Part shown: one piece after another, positions 21,640-32,159 of the stretch | How positions within the stretch are numbered: position 1 is the first letter of the stretch | Layout of the letters: every line of letters begins with the position of its first letter | Assembly (NCBI GenBank): GCA_016271365.2 | Contig: CM057453.1 | Location: forward strand, 503,415,001-503,479,000 | Direction of reading: 5' to 3' | DNA length: 64,000 nucleotides | Source of the DNA: Neoceratodus forsteri | Taxonomy: Eukaryota; Chordata; Ceratodontiformes; Ceratodontidae | Notes under the pieces: model-generated | Seen by the model: the letters and a program-made list of their open reading frames with translations, nothing else | The model's database searches: none | What the model was told of the DNA's origin: nothing | Made by a program: the position numbers and the translations under genes

Positions 21640-22780
21640 AAGTGTTACCATGCAGTGCCTTTTCCTATGAGTCACTATTCACATTGTTACATGAGAATCC
21701 CAAACAATTTGTCTCTCAGGGCCCCCAGAGCTCTATGTGTTTCTCCACTGTAAGTCATAAGAAGGCTGTGAATCTTTCCATGCACTGGATGGCATCTACC
21801 CTTTCTGCATATGCTTCTGGTGCGGGTACATGCATGGGTAGCCAGAGCATTGTAATCACTTTTAGGGCAGCAAGGTAAAGGATATGAAACAGTCGTTGCC
21901 CCTTCCTACCTCCCAGCTCTATCACAACAACACCCAACACCATCTGGCAAGCCATGGTGGGGGGATAGTGCATTCCATATTTTTTGCATTTCCCCATGTA
22001 TCAGAAGCTAATACAATTGTACTATCAACCAACTCAAGAATATGTGGTAAAGAGTTCAATTTGCCCAGACCCCTCCAGCACTTATATGCCCCCCTGCATC
22101 CAAATTGTAAGTATACGTGTGTAAATAGCAAATTTAAATTTACCACCTAAATTCTTGCCACACTGGTAAGGCTGTGATTCTCTGTTTTATTTATTTATTT
22201 ATGACTTTGTTAACTGGGTAGGGTGTGTTGGTCCAGGGGACCATTTACAGGCACGACCCGGGCCTAGCATTCACAAGTAGGAAACAACTGCATAACACAA
22301 GAGTGTAACAACACCCATTAGGTATAGATACAAATACAGAGTATGCGAAGTACAGGAAGGATAAGCTGCCAAAAAATGATTAACAAACAGTAAGGCTGAG
22401 GTACAGCCCAATAAAGGAGCCAGAATAGGTTGTGCAATATTAGACAGTACAGTTGTTCAAGCCCAATCCAATGGAAGCAAAGATTCCCAGCCACTCTGGG
22501 TCTGTGGCAGTGATGCTGGCTTTAGATTCACAGTTTGCCCTGGCTTTTATGACCTTCTGGTTCTCCTGGCCAAACAGGATCCCATAAACCCTTGATATAT
22601 ATTTCCCTCTGCCAGCCAGCAGTGCTACCCAGTAGAGGAAATCTTCCAAGGGAGTCAGGTCTCTGCTTACTTGAGGAATTAGATGTTTTGAAGTTAGGAT
22701 AAAAATTTTGTTGGGGTAGATCAGACTGAGTCTTCAACTTCTCCGAAAGTAAACAAATATCTCCTCAGGTAAGGTGTTGG
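21640..22780 (-). mobile_element. L1-type LINE 3' fragment (minus strand), interrupted
   Basis: Downstream part (22150-21640): the minus strand shows a Cys-Trp-Arg-Gly zinc-knuckle-like start and ends with an AERVDAIQCMERFTAFL segment. This resembles the L1 ORF2 C-terminus, where a Met-Glu-x-(Leu/Phe)-Thr block precedes the stop. Upstream part (22780-22440): YISRVYGILFGQENQK followed by a Trp-rich helix resembles the region between the RT and the C-terminal knuckle. The two parts are split by another LINE tail at 22186-22440. Several stops and frameshifts are present. Confidence 0.5.
22186..22440 (-). mobile_element. LINE 3' tail (minus strand) sharing its end with the fish/shark-type SINE
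   Basis: The minus strand ends GCCCGGGTCGTGCCTGTAAA, then CCAGTTAACAAAGTCATAAA and an ATAA-type tail. It matches the tail of the SINE at 20632 and the plus-strand LINE-like end at 41415-41500. Only 3'UTR is present. Confidence 0.55.
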
Positions 22781-24035
22781 TTGTTGGTGAGAACTGCCCT
22801 GTTCCAGCAGCAGAAGCTATTGTCTATTATGGAGGGGAGTGGATCTCCAGGTGGCCCACTATCACTGTGAGGTGTATCACTTCACTGGGGGTCTTGGTTA
22901 TGATTCGGGCCCTATGAAACATCCTCAGTGTGTGTTTTTGCCATATGCAAACTCTAATGTGAGAATCTAATGTGTAGCATGACGAAGAATAACGATGAAA
23001 GGGAGGGAATCTTCTAGCTCCGCCAACCCCCCCCCACACCCAACAGTTTGCAGTAAGGAAGTCCAGAATATAAGTGTTCAAGCAGACAACTGTGGCACTG
23101 AACCCTCAGATCTGGGGTGGAATCAGGATCCCATTCCATTAAACAAATATTCCCCCCAGAAGTTCTAAAGGTCAGACCTGGTGAGCTCCCCTGTCCCCCA
23201 ACAAGGTCTGGCAGACCAGTGCATCTTATAAAATACTGTCCTGGGGTCATGGTTGAGATAAAGAGAGGGAACACTCCACTCTATGGCTCTGGTATTTGTT
23301 ACCCCTTGGTCATTGTACCCCCTTTTTATGGTTGTTTTATAGTTCCTGTTCCCATTTTTAGGTCATTTGAGATGGCAGAGGAGAAAGAAGGATCCCATGA
23401 ACACACTTTGTCACCCTCTTGGCCTGTCCCCCACCATCACATCCCCCTTCCCCCACCAAGAGGGCAGGTAATCTGGAAGCAGAGCCTCGTATTATGTCAC
23501 TGCCCCCCCAATGATTCTGTTCCACAACTATTTTATACACTAAGTGGCATGAGCTGAAAATCTGTGAATGCATAATACCATGAGTGCACGTGTAAAAGCA
23601 ATTAATTGGCAAGGTGTTAGTGTACGAGAGATGGAATGCCAGTGCAAAAATGTGTGAAAGAAAGACTGGATGTACAAGGACTGCTTACTAGGAGTAGTAG
23701 GACTGTATGTTAGGAGAGAGTGGTGTGAGCGCTGGATGCACCAAGTGCTATCAGCTGGCATGGTGTTCTGGTGACAGGAAGGCATGCTTTTGAAGTGGTG
23801 GCATGAGTGCCTGGATTTGTAGAGTTTGTGAGGCTGATTAGGTTAGGGATGTGAGCACATGTGATGTGAGTAGGCTGTAGTTATGTTCGGTGGGTTGGCT
23901 GGGTGTTCTCACCTTTGGCATTGGCAAAGGGAATAATAAGGGACTATGTAATCTGAGTGGCGAGGGTTTCTACTCTTTGCATGGATACTAGGAGAAAGGG
24001 AACATTGTTTAACCAGGAGTAGTACACTAAGCCAA
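22781..24035. other. No feature recognised
   Basis: About 1.25 kb with several short open frames on both strands, none resembling a known family. The stretch 23600-24000 is GT/GA-rich and loosely repetitive. Confidence 0.45.
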
Positions 24036-24039
24036 AGCT

Positions 24040-24183
24040 TGTTTCCAGATGTGACCTGGGAGCACAAGGAAATTAAGTGACTTGCTTAGAATCACACAGT
24101 ATTCACCTAGGCAGCTGTGGGATTCAAACCCAGGTCTCCAGATCTGCAGCTCAAAGCCTTAACCCACTGTGCTATACTGCCTC
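24040..24183 (-). mobile_element. MIR-like CORE-SINE (minus strand)
   Basis: The minus strand reads GCAGTATAGCACAGTGGGTT (A box), then CCTGGGTTTGAATCCCA (B box), and then a core with TGTGTGATTCTAAGCAAGTC followed by ACTTAATTTCC. This is the familiar MIR/CORE-SINE order in which a tRNA-like head is followed by a conserved core. No tail LINE-like segment is obvious. Confidence 0.75.
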
Positions 24184-24339
24184 CTACTGGGATACTGGGA
24201 GTGAACAGAGGCTATGCAGTTGGATGCGACTGGTACGATTGTAATAATGAGTATATTGAGTTTGCATTGGATTTGTCAATGCATATGATAATGTGGGTAT
24301 TCTTGGCAGCTGGCAAGAGGTGGGATAGTATGTAGTGTT

Positions 24340-24527
24340 ATGTGTGGCAGGCAACAGTTGGGAGGGATTACATGGGTATGGGTGGCATAGGTGAGTGTAT
24401 GGGTATGTATGGTAGCAGTAGCAGACTAGGGGTGGGAATGTGAGCATGGGTATGTGTAGAAGGCGAGCGGTGGGAGTGTGCATGGCTATGTGTAGGAGGC
24501 AAAGGGTGGGAGTGTGTGCATGCATAT
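24340..24527. repeat. Minisatellite (left part), split by a LINE
   Basis: Diverged units built on TGTGTAGAAGGCAAGGGGTG followed by GGAGTGTGTGCATGGGTA recur every 40-60 bp. The same array resumes at 29122, showing that a LINE was inserted into it. Confidence 0.8.
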
Positions 24528-24620
24528 CAATCAATCAAAATTTTTATTTAGCCAGGCAAAACACCAGTGAGAAAAACTAATTTTCAAGGTGGACCTGGAC
24601 AAAAAATACTCAGTACACAG

Positions 24621-24628
<8 letters not shown>

Positions 24629-24669
<41 letters not shown>
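24629..24669. repeat. (TA)n microsatellite
   Basis: About 20 TA units lie in the 3'UTR of the LINE. Confidence 0.95.
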
Positions 24670-24673
<4 letters not shown>

Positions 24674-25265
24674 TACATATTCATACAAGTAAGTTTTTTA
24701 TATATACAGTATATACATGTTCAAATTCAGTACATCTTGTAGGATGTGCACACAATATACATGCTAATAGAGAAAAAATAATGCACACAAAAATAATACG
24801 CGCACATAGTCAGATAATGTTCACTTCAGTATACAGAGAAATAGGAACCTAAAAGGGAAAGTGACAGGGGTTAGTGTAAAGCTAGACAACTCAGGCAGTC
24901 AGCACACTGCTAGAGAACACAGGCAGGTACCTAGAGAATCATAACATTGATAAGGAATCGGTGAAGCCGAGTGAGCGAGGAACAGAGGGTAAGAACAGAG
25001 AGAGCTCATGAGTGGTAGGGATTGTGGCGTGCAAAGCGGGGGAAAGGACTGGCAAAAACAAGGAAGCTTGAAAAGGGGGGAGGGGCCTGTATAGTAAGAG
25101 CAGAAGGTAAGTGACGAATGAGACCATCAGAATAATATTCTGGCTCCAAGTCTAAGCACCAGTAATACATCATAGGTACCTATATATAGGGAGGAATGAC
25201 GAAAGGGGGGGGAGGCTAGCAGGTACCAGGAGGACTCACTGAAGCTGTGACATGGTGTCACATTG

Positions 25266-28200
25266 TTAATCACAGGAAGCAGTTACAGGACTCCTTAATA
25301 GATCGTGCATTAAACATTTAAATGCAGAGAAATTGATTGGGCGACCCAGTTTTAAGGATTTCTGTAAATTGTTCCATAGTGAAGGTAGCATGTATCTTAA
25401 GGAAGATCTACCGAAGCACGAATTGACTTTTGGAACGGCGAGTAGGATATAGGAGGCACTCCTCAGAATGTACTTACTTACCATGTATAGAGGAAGACAT
25501 CCGATATATATTGAGGAAGCTTTTTGGTGATTGCTCTGTATGTCCAGAAAGCGGCATTTTTCTGTCTTCTATAGGCAAGGGATGTCCAACCCATCAGAGC
25601 ATGTAACGAGCAGTGGTGCATGGAATATGGGGCACCAGTGACAAATCTTATGGCTCTGTAGTATAGTATACAGTATCTAGTTTGGCTAGTGCAGAAGCAG
25701 GGCCTTGGCCGTACATAAAGTCAGCATAGTCCAGCAATGATAGGAATGTGGTGAGTACTAGTCTCTTCTTGGCCTCCTGGGTGAGCAGCTTTTTGATTCT
25801 GTAGAAAAGGTCAAGCCTCTGCCTAAGCTTTTTAATAAGATCCTCGATATGTTCCAGGAAGGAGAGCTTTTGGTCGATCTACACCCCCAGGTATTTGAAT
25901 TTTGTTACAAATTCTAGTGGCTCAACTAGGAGTGTAGTAATCTGGGGAATGGATCCTTGTGTAACAGGGCTGTTTGCATAAATAAAGGATGAGAAGAGCA
26001 TCGCCTTCATTTTTTTTGCATTCAATAGTAGCTTCTGGTTAAGTAGTTGTGGTTGCAACTAATTAAACTCATGCTGAAGATCCATGCATGCTGCTTCAGG
26101 AGTCAGAGTACTGTATCATTGGCAAATAGATGAATGTTGGCAGATTTGGTTCCTACGTTGATTCCATTTGTATATATCACAAATAGCAGTGGACCCAGTA
26201 TGGAGCCTTGTGGTATGCCCCTCAGTAGTGGTTTCAGTTGTGAGAATTCATCTTCCACTTTTATCTGCTGCTGGTGACCTGAAAGGTAGTTTGAGAACCA
26301 TTTCAGAGAGGGGGAGTCCACACCGATGGCTGGACTATGTCGACTTCATGTACGGCCAAGGCTCTGCTTCTGCACTAGCCAAACTAGATACTGTATACTA
26401 TACTACAGAGACATAGGATTTGTTACTGGTGCTCCGTATTCCATGCACCACTGCTCGTTATACGCGCTGATGGGTTGGACATCCCCTGCCTATAGAAGAC
26501 AGAAAAGCACCAGTTTCTGACGTACTAAGGGATACCAAGAGCAATTTGTGGTTGACAGTATCAAATGCCTTGCTTAGGTCCAGAAATACTGCACACACAA
26601 AGCTCTTGGCATCCAGGGCCTCCTGCCAGTTGTTGGTAACCTTTGCCAGGGCCGTCATTGTGCTATGGCATGGTCAAAATCCTGACTGTAGAGGGTTTAG
26701 CAGATTTGCAGATTCCAAGTGATTTCTAAGTTGAATACTTACTAATTTCTCTAGCATTTTTGATAGGATAGTAAGTAATGAGATTGGCTTGTAGTTGTTG
26801 AGGTCACTAGGGTCTCCCGATATGAGTAGTGGAATCATGTGGGCAGTTTTCCATATAGGAGGTATTTCACCATGCAGGCGAGATAGATTGAAGAGATGCG
26901 TGATGGGCACAGCCAGGGCTTGGAAACTAATTTTTAGGAAATATGGGTCGATGTGGTCAGCACCAGCACTCTTCATGGTATCCAAGTGTAGGAGTAGGTC
27001 TTCAACCTCTTTCAGTGATACAGGTTGTAAGGAGAACACTGCATCCATGACCGGAGCTACTACGTCTTGCGTCCCAAGTTGGGAACAGAGGGTTCTGGCG
27101 GGAGAAGAATCAAAGGCTAATCCTGCCATAGCGAAATGATTATTAAGCTGCTCAAGGATTGACTGTTTATCTGTCACCGTGACGTTGCCCTTGGATATTT
27201 TTGCAGGTAGGGAGTTGGAGGACGCATGACCTTCGATCTCTTTCAGGGTTCTCCAAAATTTAGCAGGACACCTGCATGAAGCGTCAAGTTCTGCCTGGAA
27301 GTAACTAGACTTGGCCTCCCTGACCATCTTGGTACATAGGTTCCTAGCCCTCCTAAATGAAGTCCAGTCTGCCAGGGTCTTGGATTTATGAGCATTTTTC
27401 CAGAGTAAGTCTCTATTAAACAGAGCAGCCTTCAAATCTGCCATAAACCATGGGCATGATTTCTTCTTAGTGCTGTTTTTAACCAGTGGTGCATGTTTGT
27501 CTAATGCCCTGAGTACAATTTCCTGAAAGATATCATACACTGTGTTTATTGTCTTTGCTAGACAGAAGTCCTGCCATCTCAGAGACTCCCACAGTTCAGA
27601 TATAAATACCCAGGTGTCAAAGTTCCAACGATTCCTTTTAACAGTATATTTGGATGCAGAGGCTATTTTTAAGGGAGATCTCACACAGGCAATGAAGCAG
27701 TGGTCACTAATATCTGAGAAGAGTACCCCAGCATGAAAGAACAGGTGTGGTTTACTTACTAGAATGAGGTCTAGAAGTGTGCTATTATTTGGATTCTTTT
27801 TGTTTGGGCTTGTTACTTCCGTTACGAGTTGGGACGACCCGAAGGAGTCACAAACATTTTTGAGTGGTCTGGAGATACTGGAGCACCAGTCCAGGTTAAG
27901 GTCACCCAATATGATTATTTCTGAGGACATGGACCCTAGAATGCTATTTAGATGGCCTACGAGTAGCAATCCAGCCGAGGGGGGTCTGTATCATCCTACA
28001 ACACAGAAGGAGACAGATGGGGAGAGCTGGATTTTAAGGGACAGGCTTTCATATTCTTTGGGAATAAAAGTTGAATTAATAACAGAGACTGTCAGCTTGT
28101 CATGGACTTAGATGGCAACCCCTCCACCTCGTGTTTGTCTATCTGTTCTGAAAATGGTGTAGGATGGAATGTTTACCTCAAAGTCTGAGGTACCAGGTCT

Positions 28201-28929
28201 AAGCCAGGACTCAGAGACCACCGTGATATCAGGCTTAGTATGAAAAATCCATGCCTGTATAGAAGCAAATTTCTTTAGTAGACTGCACGTATTGATGTGC
28301 ATGAAGCTCACTCCTTTGATATTGACCAAGTCTGCAGGGGATGAAATAGCTGTAGGGAGACCAGGGTTTAGCTCTACATTTCCAGAACACAGTAAGAGAA
28401 GCAGTAAGAGTTTCTTGATGGCCCCTAGGACTAGTCTATGTTCTCTAATCCGTTCTCGCTTGCATGGATAATTACATACGTTGGGATGGTCACTGTGGCA
28501 GAAACCAAGGGAGCATAGCGTCGAGTAGACAAGAATCATACCCAAAAGGGGCAAGGAGGTCTGAGGAACTGACAAGGACAAGGGAGGCATGCGTTCAAGC
28601 GGTTTCTCTGATAGGGTTCCAATCCGCCATGGTATCTGCACTAAGGGTTCTAGTTTGGGTAAATGAAATACCCAAGCACAGAATCTTAAATTGCCCATTG
28701 TACCCAGACAGTCAGTTGTAGTAGTAGGTTCATACTCCCTAGAGGGGTGCAGTAGTTGAACATTGGTGATTTCAAGGAAGCATAGTAGTAGAAGACCAAG
28801 CAGCAAATATCTGGCCTTCATAATTAAGCTGTACTCAGCGTTGGTTGTGGGGGAAAATACTGGCCAGTGTAAGGAGGCAGGAAAGAGAGTGCAAGAATAC
28901 TGAAACACTGGTCTGTATTCCTGCAGCAT
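25266..28929 (-). pseudogene. ORF2-like protein of the CR1/L2-group LINE (endonuclease plus reverse transcriptase), broken
   Basis: N-terminal part (28929-28108): a hydrophobic KARYLLLGLLLLCFLEI segment, later a second hydrophobic stretch leading into CSGNVELNPG, which resembles a 2A-type peptide. Then comes the start of the apurinic endonuclease with MHINTCSLLKK, VVSESWLRPG and FRTDRQTRGGGVAI. Second part (27969-26674): ILGDLNLDW, LLDLILVSKP and SDISDHCFIACVR finish the endonuclease; KSAGADHIDPYFLK and NNYKPISLLTILSKMLEKLV open the RT. Third part (26658-26103): FLDLSKAFDTVNHKLL, then, after an insertion, GIPQGSILGPLLFVIYTNGI and LFANDT in place of the usual FADD box. The C-terminus (25484-25266) has SLWNNLQ...FKCLMHDLL. 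Frameshifts and the altered active site make it non-functional. Confidence 0.8.
26328..26506 (+). repeat. Inverted duplication inside the LINE reverse transcriptase
   Basis: It is about 92 percent identical by eye to the reverse complement of 25557-25736, a later part of the same LINE. Matching blocks include GTACGGCCAAGGC, AGATACTGTATACTATACTA and GATGGGTTGGACATCCC. It sits between the RT motif ending NHKLLL and the motif SPSLKWFSNYLSGH, and it breaks the frame. Confidence 0.85.
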
Positions 28930-29121
28930 GAAAAGGATATCCTTTGAGTATTTTCAGACATGCAGCTTGAACTGTCAAGGTGTAATTTGTAGGTGAAATA
29001 GCAACGTATGTCGTGGGGGTTTCACAATCACGTAACTTAAGTGAGAGGAGGTTTTGCAGGCGTGCAGTAGATAGGTGAAAATAATATCTTAAGGTGCATG
29101 AGCAACCAAAGGCTTGGAGGT

Positions 29122-29500
29122 TGTGTAGAAGGTAAGGGATGGGAGTGTGTGCATGCATATGTGTAGAAGGTGAGAGTGTGCATGTGCATGTGTATGTGTA
29201 GAAGGCAAGGGGTGGGATTGCATACATGCATATGTGTGAAATGCAAAAAGTGGGAGTGTGTGCATGGGCATGTGTAGAAGGCAAGGAGTGGGAGTGTGTA
29301 CATAAGAATGTGTAGAAGGTGATGGGTTGGAGTGTATGCATGGGTATGTGTAAAAGGCAAGGTGTAGAGGTGTATTCATGGTTATGTATGGCAGTATCTG
29401 AGGGGTGGGGGTGTATGCCAGGGTATGTATGTCAATATGCAAGGGGTGAGAGTGAGTGCATGGGTATGTGTAGAAGGTGGGGTGTGAAAGTGTGTGTATG
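29122..29500. repeat. Minisatellite (right part)
   Basis: It continues the array of 24340-24527, with units containing TGTGTAGAAGG and GGGAGTGTGTGCATG at intervals of about 40-60 bp up to about 29500. Open frames across it, rich in His, Thr and Tyr on the minus strand, are repeat by-products. Confidence 0.8.
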
Positions 29501-29924
29501 TGTGTATGTGCAAGTATGGCAGTAAGCGAGGGGTTGGGGTGGAAAATCATGATTGCATTGGATGGGATACCAGTTTACACCAGGGATCAAATTTACATAT
29601 CCTTGAACATATACACATACACACAACTAGCACACTAATAACACAAGCCCAAATATAGCACCACACTTACATAAATACACAGGCACACTCCCAAGACACC
29701 AGACAGTTCTGTGACCATGTCGCATGGCAATTACCATTTCTATGGTAAACACACAGTGTTGTTATCAGCAACATAAATGTAATTCATCTTACAGAGGCTT
29801 TTAATATATTTACAACTTATAAAGAAGTTCAGGAAAACGAGAAAGCCCTACCCGAATTGTGAACTAGTAGAACTCTCTTATGTACAACATTATCCTTACT
29901 GCTGCTTTCTACTTAAAGCCCTGG

Positions 29925-30269
29925 GGACAGATTTTCAAAAGATGGCACAAGGTTTATGTCAAGCCCTGTGCCACAACACTTTGAAACTGCCCATGTGCCA
30001 ATCCCTTTTGTTGCAGCTGTGCCCTATTTTCAAAGGTCGGGCGCAGTTGTGAGTTTTCCTGATTTGCGGCAACTTGCGCCAAATCTGAGGTGCAAACGCT
30101 GTAAAAATGGTCCCCAAGAGTGAAGCAAGCTGGACCACATAAGATGGTTTTAGCTTGCATCAGTTGCCGCATGGGATGGAAAATCTTGTTCGATTATCAC
30201 AGGCCTGGTTTGCCATATCTTTGGTGCACACGGGACTTGCAGCAATCTAATGCCTTTGAAAATCTGGCC
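29925..30269. mobile_element. Possible MITE with GATTTTCAAA termini
   Basis: The left end GGACAGATTTTCAAAAGATGG and the right end, read in reverse complement GGCCAGATTTTCAAAGGCA, form short terminal inverted repeats around 345 bp. The interior has no coding capacity. GGCCAGATTTTCAAA-type ends are familiar from reptile and amphibian MITEs. No clear target duplication was found, so the superfamily is unassigned. Confidence 0.5.
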
Positions 30270-30580
30270 TGATATCTGTAGGTTGGGGAAAGACATGTCT
30301 TCCTCTCTGCTTCTCTGCCTAGTCTGCGCTATGATGTGGGTCACTTCTATCGGACTTGTTTCCTCCAGTCATAACAGCCAGTGTCATGCCAGACTGGTTC
30401 CCCTGCTAGATCAGTTCCCTTCATTGAATTGCACATGTGCATTATAGTATATTCTTAAGCATGTGCAGTGGCTAAATATGGTTGACAGGAAATAAAACCG
30501 CATGGCTTACATTCTTGATTGTTGCCCTTGTGATATCGGGTCCTGCTCATTTATATAGATACTACATATATAGTTTCTTT

Positions 30581-30705
30581 GAAATACAAAATCACACATG
30601 CCCCCACAATGCAAAGCATTATGGGCTGCATATGCAAATCACCACAGAATATTATGCTGGTTCAACTTTAAGCAAAAATGCATGGTGCTGAAAGGCCTCT
30701 CATGC
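30581..30705 (+). repeat. 125-bp direct repeat, copy 1
   Basis: GAAATACAAAATCACACATG, then CCCCCACAATGCAAAGCAT, through GCATGGTGCTGAAAGGCCTC, is repeated at 30951-31078 with few changes. The copies are 245 bp apart. Between them, at about 30740, is a GCGTGTTTCATCCTTCCAGG stretch like the flank motifs of Penelope-like elements. Confidence 0.8.
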
Positions 30706-30950
30706 AGTTTGCAAAGGGTGCCAACAGAAGACATAGACGCGTGTTTCATCCTTCCAGGACTCATCAGTATGCCTTGTTTGTTTGACACCCCAGTGGAATG
30801 AACCAGCTACCCTAATATGGTCTATCTGGGTTATGCTGTGGTGAATCCAGTTAAAACAAAAAAAATATTAAAAAGACAAAGAACCTCTGTGCGCAAGCAC
30901 TGAGGCAATGGTTACCCCAAAGGGCATTTGGCTGGGAAGCCAAGTTTCAA

Positions 30951-31078
30951 AGAAATACAAAATGACACATGCCCCCACAATGCAAAGCATCATGGGCTGC
31001 ATATGCAAATCACCACCTGATATTATGCTGATTCAACTTTAAGCAGAAATGCATGGTGCCGAAAGGCCTCTTACACAG
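30951..31078 (+). repeat. 125-bp direct repeat, copy 2
   Basis: This is the second copy of 30581-30705. The pair could be the terminal repeats of a small element, or the pseudo-LTR of the Penelope-like element that lies just downstream. Confidence 0.75.
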
Positions 31079-31656
31079 CATATAGTTTCTTTGTCAGCTG
31101 TAACATCACTAAATTTGAGCTCAGATCGGTTGTTCTTGTCCAATTAGAGCAGTAGGATTTTTTTTAGCCTATTTTATAAAACAGTACTGATTAATGAATT
31201 AAACACAAAAAAAGCTGTTGGAACTGGCACCAAATATCAGGCTATAGCAGGTAAGCCACTCTATTTCATCATACAGCAAAAAAGTGAAAAAGGTGCCTTC
31301 ACAATACAAAAAGGCTAAAAAAAAGGTGGTCATATCTGGTTGGATGGTGGAGTGCATGCAAACAACCACTGAGCCAGTAACCCGACCAGCTTGGCTACAC
31401 GCTTTGTCAAGGGCATGTGATGCAGGAGACTAGTACCATTTAACTTTGTGCTTTAAAGGTGCAGCACAAAAATTAAAAACATTGATAGAGTAGGCCCTAA
31501 ACTTGGCAAGGCAATTGATCACATGCAGGTAACATTAACAGGACCAATAGATAATATGCTAAAAACAACAAGAATGACATAACTAGACAAAAAATTCTTT
31601 ACAGAAGGTTCATTACTGAGTATCACCATCCAGGCTATTAAATTTGCTGCCCCACA

Positions 31657-32010
31657 GCTGGCCCATTGGTGCTGAGGGCTGACGCATCCTTGTCTTAGCT
31701 CGCACTATGCCCATGACCTGGGTTTGGGAATGACCTCAGGTCTTCCGGGTGCCAGCATGGGGTGGGGGGAGGATGGGAGCAGGACTGAGCGATGACTCTC
31801 CTCTCCTGGGAGGGTGGATCGCTTGTCCACAGTCCCGCTGTCATCAAATGGAGGTCTGGTGGTGGTGCAGGTGACTACAGGTGACAGGGTGGGGCATCCT
31901 GCAGTGCGTGACGTGCACATGCCTCCACATGCGCATGCTCTGCCAGGGATGTGCGGATGTGGGGAATGGGAGAAAACGGGAAAAAGCAATAAATTACATA
32001 AAAAAAAATT
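31657..32010 (+). mobile_element. Poly(A)-tailed SINE with target duplication (copy C)
   Basis: It starts GCTGGCCCATTGGTGCTGAG with an A-box-like GCTGAGGGCTGACGC and has a B-box-like GACCTGGGTTTGGGAATG about 60 bp in. A GC-rich body follows and it ends in an A run (32000-32008). The flanking sequence CTGCCCCACA occurs immediately before (31647-31656) and after (32011-32020), a target-site duplication. Poly(A) tail plus duplication points to L1-type mobilisation. Related copies lie at 32606 and 38906. Confidence 0.75.
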
Positions 32011-32159
32011 CTGCCCCACATGTTGTGATGGCTTGCCAGACAAGGAATCCTGCATGCTAGCCTTAATAACTTGAAAAAACCCAGAACAGTGAAAATCTGG
32101 AAAACAGCAAGAAAAAGAAAAACATTAATATACTGAAAAAACAGCCATACAGCTATCTA

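Larger units (their letters stand above)
24528..29121 (-). mobile_element. CR1/L2-group LINE, near full length, inserted in a minisatellite
   Basis: The element is about 4.6 kb on the minus strand. Its 3' end is a TTGATTGATTG-type microsatellite tail (24528-24540), preceded by GGTGTTTTGCCTGGCTAAAT. The 3'UTR holds a (TA)n run (24629-24669). A single decayed ORF spans 28929-25266 with endonuclease, reverse transcriptase and a C-terminal block. The flanks 24489-24527 and 29122-29160 match over 39 bp with about four differences. They could be a long target duplication, but both are units of the surrounding minisatellite, so this cannot be told apart. The 5' end at 29121 is inferred from where the minisatellite resumes. 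The RT carries a 180-bp inverted duplication (26328-26506). Confidence 0.85.

Noticed and set aside
29037..29550. Several overlapping open frames rich in His, Thr and Tyr
   Set aside because: They cross a minisatellite and reflect its repeat unit.
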